A stretch of 13,550 bases of DNA from Neisseriaceae bacterium. GTDB taxonomy: Bacteria; Pseudomonadota; Gammaproteobacteria; Burkholderiales; UBA11063. Below the pieces are notes generated by a model that made no database searches, was not told where the DNA came from, and saw nothing but the letters and a program-made list of their open reading frames with translations. A program made the position numbers and the translations under genes. Below, piece after piece: positions 7,139-13,550 of the stretch (positions within the stretch are counted from its first letter, which is position 1; each line of letters starts with the position of its first letter). The DNA lies in assembly GCA_947441745.1 (NCBI GenBank), contig CANEUJ010000029.1:1-13550 (forward strand), written 5' to 3'.

Positions 7139-7929
7139 TATTTAATGGTAATTAATAGAAGATTAATTTTACGACTATCAGAATTTATAATTTCTATTTT
7201 AACTTTTTCGAAATCGAGTATTTCACCAATAATAGGTATGCGTCCTAAAAATTTAACTAAAAACCCCCCCACTGTTTCAATAGAGTTATCTGTCCACTCT
7301 AATCCTAATGTAGTATTAAATTGACTCAGTCGGCAATGACCTTTAATACGATATGAATTTGTCCCAAGAAGTAAAATCTCACGTTCCCCCTCAACTGAAT
7401 CATGCTCATCCTCTATCTCACCAAGTATTTGTTCAACTATCATCTCCAAAGTAATTATTCCAACAACATTGGTAAATTCATCAACGACAATAGCCATATG
7501 ACTTTGGCGAATACGCATTTCATACATTAGTGCATCCAAATGTTTGATTTCAGGTACAAAGTATGCAGCTCGCAATAAATCACGAAGGTTAATATCCTCA
7601 CTATCCTTAAGATATGGAATTAAATCTTTACTGTGTAATACCCCTAATATATCACTGATTTCTTCATCAATAACTAGAAAACGCGAATGCCCAGTTTTGG
7701 CAATTTTATTAATAATTGATTCCATTGAATCATTGATATCAATAACATCCATATCCATACGTGGAATCATAATATCTTTGGCTCTCAGGCTATCAATATT
7801 TAAAATTGCCTCAATAATTGGTACGGTATCTTTGTCAATAATATTATTATTCGCTGAATTTTTGAGTATTTCAATAAGCTCACTTTTATTATTTACCTGA
7901 TTTGTCAAGAAAGCATTAAATATTTTCAT
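7138..7929 (-). CDS. corC: CBS-pair protein CorC/YbeX
   Basis: Soluble 263-residue protein of the CorC/YbeX group, linked in the literature to magnesium/cobalt efflux and more recently to ribosome-related stress. Two CBS domains are visible: about 50-108 (starting RAKDIMIPRMDM, with SRFLVID and GVLHSKDL) and about 118-175 (YFVPE, MAIVVDEFTNVVGIITLE, GEIEDEHD). The C-terminal transporter-associated CorC_HlyC domain spans about 188-263 (YRIKGHCRLSQFN, IETVGGFLVKFLGRIP). There is no DUF21/CNNM membrane domain, which is normal for YbeX-like members. Both ends are TAATG junctions: its start overlaps the ybeY stop and its stop overlaps the lnt start. The usual upstream partner ybeZ (PhoH) is absent; tRNA genes occupy that place. 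The biochemical role remains unsettled for the family. Confidence 0.92.
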   Translation of the reverse strand: MKIFNAFLTNQVNNKSELIEILKNSANNNIIDKDTVPIIEAILNIDSLRAKDIMIPRMDMDVIDINDSMESIINKIAKTGHSRFLVIDEEISDILGVLHSKDLIPYLKDSEDINLRDLLRAAYFVPEIKHLDALMYEMRIRQSHMAIVVDEFTNVVGIITLEMIVEQILGEIEDEHDSVEGEREILLLGTNSYRIKGHCRLSQFNTTLGLEWTDNSIETVGGFLVKFLGRIPIIGEILDFEKVKIEIINSDSRKINLLLITIK

Positions 7930-8390
7930 TAAAGATTTTCCATTATAACATAAGGGTTTTTAATCGCAAACTGATTTAAAATATTAATCTCTAGACTTTC
8001 CATATACTTAGCATCATCATCTGATATATGATCTAAACCCTGTAAGTGTAACATGCCATGAATTATTAGGTGGGCATAATGATCAAAAATAGTTTTATTG
8101 TGTTCTTTAGCTTCTTTTGAGATTATATCATCACATAGGATTAATTCGCCACTTAGCATAGAAAAACTCTCGCGAGTATTTGCGTACTCTAAAGTAATGA
8201 TATTGGTTGGATAGTTTTTATTACGATATTGTTGATTTAGTTTTTGTGAAGTTGTTATGTCAACTATAGATATTTCGATAAATACTGTTTTATAGGAATT
8301 AATAAGTGATTTTTTTAGCCATTTAGCAATAATTGCTTTTGTGGGTTGATAACCACGTCTAATATGTTTAGTAAGAGAAAAATTTATCAT
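7929..8390 (-). CDS. ybeY: Endoribonuclease YbeY (rRNA maturation factor)
   Basis: Zinc-dependent endoribonuclease of the UPF0054 family, needed for 16S rRNA 3'-end maturation and 70S ribosome quality control. The metal site is intact: HGMLHLQGLDH with His111, His115 and His121. The upstream strand LNQQYRNKNYPTN keeps the conserved Arg56, and GELILC matches the GDIVIC strand. The usual T(D/N)VLSFP is TNIITLEY here (62-69), a conservative but uncommon variant. At 153 residues the length is normal. The ATG at 8390 is chosen because it gives the family N-terminus; an in-frame ATG at 8492 lies inside tRNA-Leu and adds 34 unrelated residues. The gene starts 18 nt after the tRNA-Leu CCA, with no terminator, own promoter or good Shine-Dalgarno site seen. 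Its stop overlaps the corC start as TAATG. Confidence 0.93.
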   Translation of the reverse strand: MINFSLTKHIRRGYQPTKAIIAKWLKKSLINSYKTVFIEISIVDITTSQKLNQQYRNKNYPTNIITLEYANTRESFSMLSGELILCDDIISKEAKEHNKTIFDHYAHLIIHGMLHLQGLDHISDDDAKYMESLEINILNQFAIKNPYVIMENL

Positions 8391-8408
8391 AAATCTAAAA
8401 CCCAAAGA

Positions 8409-8498
8409 TGGTGCCGCGAGCCGGAATCGAACCGGCACGGGAATTGTGTTCCCGAGGGATTTTAAATCCCTTGCGTCTACCTGTTTCGCCATCGCGGC
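8409..8498 (-). tRNA. tRNA-Leu (UAA)
   Basis: On the minus strand, GCCGCGA (8498-8492) pairs with TCGCGGC (8419-8413), followed by discriminator A and an encoded CCA (8411-8409). The anticodon stem AGGGA/TCCCT closes the loop TTTAAAA, with anticodon TAA. A long variable arm (CGGGAA/TTCCCG) marks a class II tRNA, and the T arm is GCCGG-TTCGATT-CCGGC. It is the last of three tRNAs and lies directly before ybeY. Confidence 0.97.
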
Positions 8499-8520
8499 AA
8501 ATTTTAGGCACCATCACGTT

Positions 8521-8594
8521 TGGAGGCGAAGGTCGGAATCGAACCGGCGTCCACGGCTTTGCAGGCCGCTGCATAACCACTCTGCCACCCCGCC
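8521..8594 (-). tRNA. tRNA-Cys (GCA)
   Basis: On the minus strand, GGCGGGG (8594-8588) pairs with CTTCGCC (8531-8525) using two G:T pairs. Discriminator T and an encoded CCA (8523-8521) follow, and U73 is typical for cysteine. The anticodon loop CTGCAAA gives GCA. The T arm GCCGG-TTCGATT-CCGAC has one C:A mismatch (positions 50:64). It lies 14 nt after tRNA-Gly and 22 nt before tRNA-Leu. Confidence 0.95.
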
Positions 8595-8608
8595 AAACAT
8601 AATAAAAG

Positions 8609-8683
8609 TGGAGCGGGAAACGAGGCTCGAACTCGCGACCCCAACCTTGGCAAGGTTGTGCTCTACCACTGAGCTATTCCCGC
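8609..8683 (-). tRNA. tRNA-Gly (GCC)
   Basis: On the minus strand, GCGGGAA (8683-8677) pairs with TTCCCGC (8619-8613), followed by discriminator T and an encoded CCA (8611-8609). The anticodon stem CAACC/GGTTG closes the loop TTGCCAA with anticodon GCC. It is the first gene of the cluster, about 50 nt after the -10 box. The Gly-Cys-Leu order with these same anticodons matches E. coli glyW-cysT-leuZ. Confidence 0.97.
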
Positions 8684-8732
8684 ATTTGTTGCTTCACTAG
8701 TATTTGACTACCATGAATCACACAAGGAGAGA

Positions 8733-8762
8733 ATTATATCTAAAAACATCCCCTGATGTCAA
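8733..8762 (-). promoter_or_regulatory. Strong promoter of the tRNA (and ybeY-corC-lnt) unit
   Basis: On the minus strand, a perfect TTGACA (8762-8757), an 18-bp spacer and a perfect TATAAT (8738-8733). The start would fall near 8726, about 42 nt before tRNA-Gly. No other promoter is evident between here and ybeY, so it probably also supplies the protein genes. It lies in the 136-bp gap (8684-8819) between smc and the tRNAs, in which I see no clear terminator for smc. Confidence 0.8.
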
Positions 8763-8819
8763 CTATAATTGATGATTTTTCTAAAAATAATTGTTTGGCG
8801 GTGTTAATTTAGGCAATCT

Positions 8820-11800
8820 CTAGTTTTTCTTAGTATCAATTAGATTGACACTAACTGTAGTTGAAATACCTTTTTCTTGCATAGTAACCCCAACTAGCTG
8901 GTTTGCAATCTCCATGGTTAGACGATTATGTGAAATATATACAAACTGTGTATTGGCTGACAGCTCTTGTACTAAGCGACAAAAACGAACTGTATTAGCG
9001 TCATCAAGTGGAGCATCTACTTCATCAAGAAGACAAAATGGTGCTGGATTTAAACTAAAGAGTGCAAAAATAAGACTCATTGCAGTCAAAGCTTTTTCAC
9101 CGCCAGATAATAGATGAAGAGAAGTATTTTTCTTACCTAATGGTTGGGCATAAATTTGTAAACCGGCAAGTAATATATCAGATTCAGTTAATTCTAATCT
9201 AGCACTGCCTCCACCAAACAAGACCTTAAAATAGTGGCTGAAACTTTGACTCACCAAAGTGTACGTGTCATTTAGCAACTTACGACTCTCACCATCAATT
9301 TGCCCTATTGCTGATTCTAATACAGTTCCAGCATCTCTAAGATCGTTTAGTTGCATAACCAAATTATCATATTTTTGTTGTGACTCATCTAAATCTTCAA
9401 TTGCTTTTAAATTTACTAAACCCAAAGCTTCAATTTGAAGCCGTAGTTTTTTTATTTTATCCTCTATTTGATTTAGCGTTAATTTATTAGCATCTAATAT
9501 TTCATTAACATTATAATCTCCAACTTCTAATTCAATTATATTAGTTTCTAGATTTTGAATCGATAGTCGATACTCTTGTTGTTTTAGAATTAAAGCATTT
9601 AACCTGTCCTCAATAGCAATTTTTTCAGAAGACTGTCTATTTTGATTTTGCTTCATCTGATTTTGCTTATCTAGTAATGCTTGATATACTGTTTTTTGAT
9701 GTTGAATATTTTCTAAAACTAAATTTATTTTTTGTTGGAGAAAGTTAATTTCATTAGTTTCATCATTTTGTTTTAAAGACTCAATTTCACTATCAAAAGC
9801 TTCAAGACGACCGTTAATCCCAGATGCACTAGACTCTTTTTCAATTATTAATAATGTTGATGATTTTAGTCTTTGTTCAAGTAATAACCTATCTGAATTT
9901 AACTGTTTAATTAATAAATTTATATCATCCACCCTAGTCTTTATCTGTTGATAACTATTTTGGAGTACCTGATGTGCGAATTTAGCCAAATCATATTCAT
10001 CAGCTATTGATTTAGAAAATTTAGTATCGCTAATAGCCTTTAATTCAAGAGTTTTTATTTCATCACTTAATATGGCTATCTCTTTTTGTAACTCCTCTTT
10101 TTCTTGCTTAATTTTTTTTATTTGTAATTCATTATTTAAATGAATTTGTTCTTGGCGGGTATACTCTAACTGTAGATTGTGAGCCTTGATATTTAAGTCT
10201 GATAATCGATCTGTATTTTCTTTTATTTCTAATTCTATAGAAGATATATTATTTAATAGTGTTTCATGCCCCGTAATAATTTTATCTAGATGTTTTGATA
10301 ATTTTGATAACTCTTCATTTAAAATCTTTAGCTCCTGCTGTTGTTCTAATACCTGAGAATTACCAAGATGTGCATTAAATATTACGTATTTGTCTGTTAA
10401 TAAATGACCATCAAGAGTTACAATCTTAGTATGACCATTTTTTAGAAACTCTCGAGCTTCCTCGTAGTCCATAGCTACTATATATTCATTTAAAACTGCT
10501 ATTAAATCAAGACATTCATCGCACTTTATTACAAAAGCTAATGATTTTGGATCAATTTTAACTTTGTTTCCACCATGTCCAAACCATAGTGTAAGCTTAT
10601 TCTCTGGCAATCTAAGCAAATTATCCAAGTTATCTAATTTTATAGCTGATAAAATACTACCAATTGCTACTTGGGCAGCAACTTCATAACCTTTATTAAC
10701 TGTAATCAAAGACCATAATTGACTACCTGGTGACTTCAAAAGCTCATCTAACTTCTCTATCTTCACAGATTGTTTAATTAATTCGTCAATGGTTACAATC
10801 TTTGAACTAAGAGCTGCAATTTGGCGTTTTAATTCATTAATGGTATTTTGCTCAAATGTTTTTTGCTGTTCTAGATTATGCCGAAGATCTTTTTTAGCTC
10901 CCACATTAGTAGTCAAGTCTTTATACTCTTGGTTTAATTTACTAATATCATGCTTAATTGCTATATAACTACTATCCAGAGTAATTACCTTTATGTCAAA
11001 CTCATCCAATCTTTTAAGCAGACTTTGTAATTGATTTTGTTTATGAGAAAGGGTAGTATTTTGTAAATCTATTGAATGTTTTATTGATTGTAATCTATTT
11101 GCTAAATCTATTATTTTGGTATTTGATAGCTTATAATCACTATCAATATTTGCAAAGTGTTTTGTAATTTCCTCTAGCTCCAACCCCTTATCAACAAGCG
11201 TCTTTTGATTGTTGTCAAGTATGGCTCTTGTCTCATTAACAGCACCATTTAAAACTTCAATCTGCGTTTTTATTTCAGGAAGCGAAACTTTTAACTGCTC
11301 TTTTTCATTAAGTAATTTTTGTATAGTCTGTTGATTGTTTTTTGTGCGCTCATCAAGTCTCGTTATCTTCAAGCGTAATTCATTAAACCTGTCCTCTAAT
11401 AATTGTGACTGCTGCTCTTCTATTGCTTTTTTTTGATATAAATCATTAAATTCATTCTGGTTTAGCTGTGATATATGGGAAATATTAGTTAATTTCTTTT
11501 GTAAATTACTCATGTTTTGATTTACTTCATTTAAACACACCCTTGTTGTATCTATCTTAGCCACCAATTGCGTCAGCTGTAAATTCATAAGGTTTGCTTT
11601 TAAATCTTGATATTCTTTTGCTGACTTAGCTTGACTGGTTAGATTACTAATACTATCTTCCAACTGTGCTTTGATATCATCAAGCCTTACTAAATTTTCT
11701 TTGGTGTATTGAAGCCTTGATAATGTTTCTTTTCTTTTTTCTCTGTACTTAGATACCCCAGCTGCTTCTTCTAGATACATTCGTAAATCCTCGGGCTTTG

Positions 11801-12263
11801 CATCAATAACTCGCGAAATCATCCCCTGCTCGATTACAGCATACCCCTTACTGCCAACACCAGTACCTAGGAATAACTCAGTAATATCTTTTTTTCTTAC
11901 ACTTTGATTATTAATAAAATAACTAGATTCACCACTTCTTGTTAGAACTCGCTTAATTGATATTTCAGCATAGCTGTTCCACGCACTTGATAATAATTTT
12001 TGACTGTTATCAAAGATTAACTCAACACTTGCTCGAGATACTGCTTTACGATTTATCGAACCGTTAAAAATAATATCTTGCATTGATTCACCACGAAGCT
12101 GTTTGGCAGAGGACTCTCCAAGCACCCAACGCACCGAATCAATTACATTTGATTTACCACAACCGTTTGGTCCAACAATACCAACTAATTGACCTTTGAT
12201 ATTAATCGTGGTTGGATCAACAAAAGACTTAAACCCTGCTAATTTAATCAGTGATAATTTCAT
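8820..12263 (-). CDS. smc: Chromosome segregation protein SMC
   Basis: Condensin ATPase that, usually with ScpA and ScpB, extrudes loops and organises newly replicated chromosomes. The 1147-residue chain has the full SMC layout: an N-terminal ATPase half with Walker A GPNGCGKS (31-38) and Q-loop VIEQGMIS (143-150), a coiled coil of about 170-505, a hinge of about 512-640 (GYEVAAQVAIGSIL ... VTLDGHLL), a returning coiled coil of about 640-980, and a C-terminal half with signature LSGGEKALTAMS (1053 onward) and Walker B FCLLDEVDAP with Asp1080 and Glu1081. The hinge lacks the double-glycine ending of the Bacillus type, as I recall is usual for beta/gamma SMCs. It starts 6 nt after the ggt stop; GGAAAG, about 9 nt before the ATG, can act as ribosome site. 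Its presence argues against a MukBEF lineage. The common downstream neighbours zipA and ligA are absent; tRNAs follow. Confidence 0.96.
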   Translation of the reverse strand: MKLSLIKLAGFKSFVDPTTINIKGQLVGIVGPNGCGKSNVIDSVRWVLGESSAKQLRGESMQDIIFNGSINRKAVSRASVELIFDNSQKLLSSAWNSYAEISIKRVLTRSGESSYFINNQSVRKKDITELFLGTGVGSKGYAVIEQGMISRVIDAKPEDLRMYLEEAAGVSKYREKRKETLSRLQYTKENLVRLDDIKAQLEDSISNLTSQAKSAKEYQDLKANLMNLQLTQLVAKIDTTRVCLNEVNQNMSNLQKKLTNISHISQLNQNEFNDLYQKKAIEEQQSQLLEDRFNELRLKITRLDERTKNNQQTIQKLLNEKEQLKVSLPEIKTQIEVLNGAVNETRAILDNNQKTLVDKGLELEEITKHFANIDSDYKLSNTKIIDLANRLQSIKHSIDLQNTTLSHKQNQLQSLLKRLDEFDIKVITLDSSYIAIKHDISKLNQEYKDLTTNVGAKKDLRHNLEQQKTFEQNTINELKRQIAALSSKIVTIDELIKQSVKIEKLDELLKSPGSQLWSLITVNKGYEVAAQVAIGSILSAIKLDNLDNLLRLPENKLTLWFGHGGNKVKIDPKSLAFVIKCDECLDLIAVLNEYIVAMDYEEAREFLKNGHTKIVTLDGHLLTDKYVIFNAHLGNSQVLEQQQELKILNEELSKLSKHLDKIITGHETLLNNISSIELEIKENTDRLSDLNIKAHNLQLEYTRQEQIHLNNELQIKKIKQEKEELQKEIAILSDEIKTLELKAISDTKFSKSIADEYDLAKFAHQVLQNSYQQIKTRVDDINLLIKQLNSDRLLLEQRLKSSTLLIIEKESSASGINGRLEAFDSEIESLKQNDETNEINFLQQKINLVLENIQHQKTVYQALLDKQNQMKQNQNRQSSEKIAIEDRLNALILKQQEYRLSIQNLETNIIELEVGDYNVNEILDANKLTLNQIEDKIKKLRLQIEALGLVNLKAIEDLDESQQKYDNLVMQLNDLRDAGTVLESAIGQIDGESRKLLNDTYTLVSQSFSHYFKVLFGGGSARLELTESDILLAGLQIYAQPLGKKNTSLHLLSGGEKALTAMSLIFALFSLNPAPFCLLDEVDAPLDDANTVRFCRLVQELSANTQFVYISHNRLTMEIANQLVGVTMQEKGISTTVSVNLIDTKKN

Positions 12264-12269
12264 TAGAAA

Positions 12270-13550
12270 TTACTTTCCAATTGCTACACCCTCACGTCTT
12301 TTATCAGCAGCACCAATCCATCCACTCTTAGTACGAAGTATGTTTACTTCACCACTTACCAAATCTTGAACTTTAATTTCATCCCCACGTTTATTCATGT
12401 CTGGCACAAGTTTAAGTAAATCTGTACCAGATTCAAAAGTAGGTATGGCATTAGTAGCACATAAATTCCCATAACTTGAAGCCTGTAATGGATCTTGCCC
12501 CATATCTAATATCTGAATTAAACTTTTTGCTACGTAACAAATAATTTGACTACCACCTGGAGAACCAGCTATAGCTGTCAGATTGTTATTCTTATCAAAT
12601 ACCAAAACAGGTGCAATTGATGAACGTGGACGTTTTTTGGCATCAACCCTATTAGCAACTGGTTTACCATTTTTCATTGATTCAAAAGAAAAGTCAGTTA
12701 ATTCATTATTTAATAAAAATCCATCCACAAAGGTATGGCTACCAAATTGATTTTCTATAGTCACAGTTATTGATACTGCATTATTATCTTTATCGACAAT
12801 CGCAATAGAGGTTGTTCCAGGTTTTTTATCATTTGCATCAGGTGCATAAATCTTATCAATACCTTCAGGAACTCCAGGAGCAGTTGGAACACTTAACGCC
12901 CTATTAGTAATTAATTTACTTCGCTTACTAATATATTTCTTATCAAGAAGACCAATAACTGGCTGTTTCACAAAATCTGGATCAGCAAGATATTGATTAC
13001 GATCACTAAAAGCTAATTTACTAGCTTCTAAAAAATAATATACCCAATCAGAATTTTGTACATCACTAATATGTGATACATTACCATAAATTAATAATAA
13101 CTCTTCAAGCGTAACCCCACCACTACTTGATGGAGGTACCGAACAAATTTTATATTTCTCGCGATACCAACTACAAAGAGGTCGATAAGTAATTACTTTA
13201 TATCTAGCTAAATCATCTAAATCATATAGTTTGGTATTAGCCTTTTTATTAATAGCTTCTACAATGTCACGAGCTAATTCTCCATGATAAAAATCATCAG
13301 GATTATTAGCAATTCTTTTAAGACTTTTGGCATAAGCTGGATTTTTTATAATTGTACCAATTGGTTTTGGTTGATTATTACTAGTATAGTATAATTCTCG
13401 AGCACCATCTAGATTGGGTAATGATTTTTTTTCGGATTCAAGTAGGCCATAAAGACGTGGGCTTAGTGGATATCCTTGTATTGCAAGATCTACTGCTGGG
13501 TCAAATAATTTTGACCAAGAAAGCTTACCTTGACGTTTATGCATTTCATA
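12270..13550 (-). CDS. ggt: Gamma-glutamyltransferase (5' end outside window)
   Basis: Periplasmic or secreted N-terminal nucleophile hydrolase that transfers or hydrolyses the gamma-glutamyl group of glutathione and related peptides. The precursor self-cleaves before a threonine. The reading frame runs on through the window edge. The first visible ATG (13544) is internal, because MHKRQGKLSWSKLFDPAVDLA matches the middle of the large subunit; I estimate that some 100-150 residues are missing. Counting from that Met, the processing site is KPGTTSIAIVD with nucleophile Thr244, followed by TIENQFGSH, GFLLNNELTDFSF (275-287), RPRSSIAP (305-312), SPGGSQI (328-334) and a closing GAADKRREGVAIGK. All substrate-binding motifs of the small subunit are therefore present, and the enzyme should be active. 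The Glu in TIENQFG is as in the Bacillus TIEQLFG type rather than E. coli LNTTFG. It precedes smc by 6 nt and probably shares its transcript. Confidence 0.93.
   Translation of the reverse strand, partial: YEMHKRQGKLSWSKLFDPAVDLAIQGYPLSPRLYGLLESEKKSLPNLDGARELYYTSNNQPKPIGTIIKNPAYAKSLKRIANNPDDFYHGELARDIVEAINKKANTKLYDLDDLARYKVITYRPLCSWYREKYKICSVPPSSSGGVTLEELLLIYGNVSHISDVQNSDWVYYFLEASKLAFSDRNQYLADPDFVKQPVIGLLDKKYISKRSKLITNRALSVPTAPGVPEGIDKIYAPDANDKKPGTTSIAIVDKDNNAVSITVTIENQFGSHTFVDGFLLNNELTDFSFESMKNGKPVANRVDAKKRPRSSIAPVLVFDKNNNLTAIAGSPGGSQIICYVAKSLIQILDMGQDPLQASSYGNLCATNAIPTFESGTDLLKLVPDMNKRGDEIKVQDLVSGEVNILRTKSGWIGAADKRREGVAIGK

Noticed and set aside
7544..7900. 118-codon plus-strand frame inside corC
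   Set aside because: It is an Ile/Ser-rich antisense shadow of the CBS domains and resembles no protein.
8391..8492. N-terminal 34-residue extension of YbeY starting at 8492
   Set aside because: It would begin inside tRNA-Leu and has no family similarity; the ATG at 8390 gives the normal YbeY start.
8395..8700. Overlapping open frames on both strands across 8395-8700
   Set aside because: They lie over the three tRNA genes; the apparent peptides are translated tRNA arms and acceptor stems.
8770..8790. A/T palindrome (ATTTTT...AAAAAT) as an smc terminator
   Set aside because: It has no GC pairs and almost no loop; it is explained by base composition.
8845..9117. 90-codon plus-strand frame opposite the smc ATPase end
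   Set aside because: It is an antisense shadow of the Walker B and signature region.
13544..13550. ATG at 13544 as the ggt start
   Set aside because: The frame stays open to the window edge, and the residues after this Met match the interior of gamma-glutamyltransferases.

Overview
The window looks like chromosomal housekeeping DNA from an AT-rich (roughly one third G+C) Gram-negative proteobacterium. The evidence is: a periplasmic lytic transglycosylase, an apolipoprotein N-acyltransferase (Lnt), the ybeY-corC-lnt gene order, a proteobacterial-type HU, an SMC condensin rather than MukB, and a Gly(GCC)-Cys(GCA)-Leu(UAA) tRNA cluster. SMC together with slt next to cca fits a betaproteobacterium (Neisseriales-like) best; a low-GC gammaproteobacterium of the Francisella kind is also possible. 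The taxonomy is inference from gene content, not a measured placement. I see no mobile element, CRISPR array or prophage.

Layout. Left part, plus strand: a promoter, then slt and cca as a two-gene unit (172-3233); a strong sigma70 promoter and the HU gene (3335-3702) ending in a hairpin terminator; a small lipoprotein gene starting only 7 nt past that terminator (3752-4285); a 290-base gap holding a possible gene remnant on the minus strand and a promoter; and a divergent QueA-family gene (4576-5661). Middle, minus strand: a consensus-like promoter (8733-8762) drives tRNA-Gly, tRNA-Cys and tRNA-Leu, followed with no visible terminator by ybeY, corC and lnt, whose junctions are both TAATG overlaps. 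The lnt 3' end overlaps the 3' end of the QueA-family gene. Right part, minus strand: a gamma-glutamyltransferase gene cut by the window edge, with smc 6 nt behind it.

How the genes fit together. Slt, the lipoprotein, Lnt and gamma-glutamyltransferase act at the cell envelope or in the periplasm (wall turnover, lipoprotein maturation, glutathione or gamma-glutamyl peptide use). Cca, the tRNAs, YbeY and the QueA-family protein belong to RNA maturation. HU and SMC organise the chromosome.

No wholly new multi-gene system is evident. The points most worth a second look are the QueA-family protein, which lacks several motifs of true QueA and resembles a little-studied paralogue group; a Cca whose HD domain has lost its metal-binding signature; a tRNA-ybeY-corC-lnt transcription unit; and a decayed reading frame at 4294-4524 with weak acyl-carrier-protein-like character.
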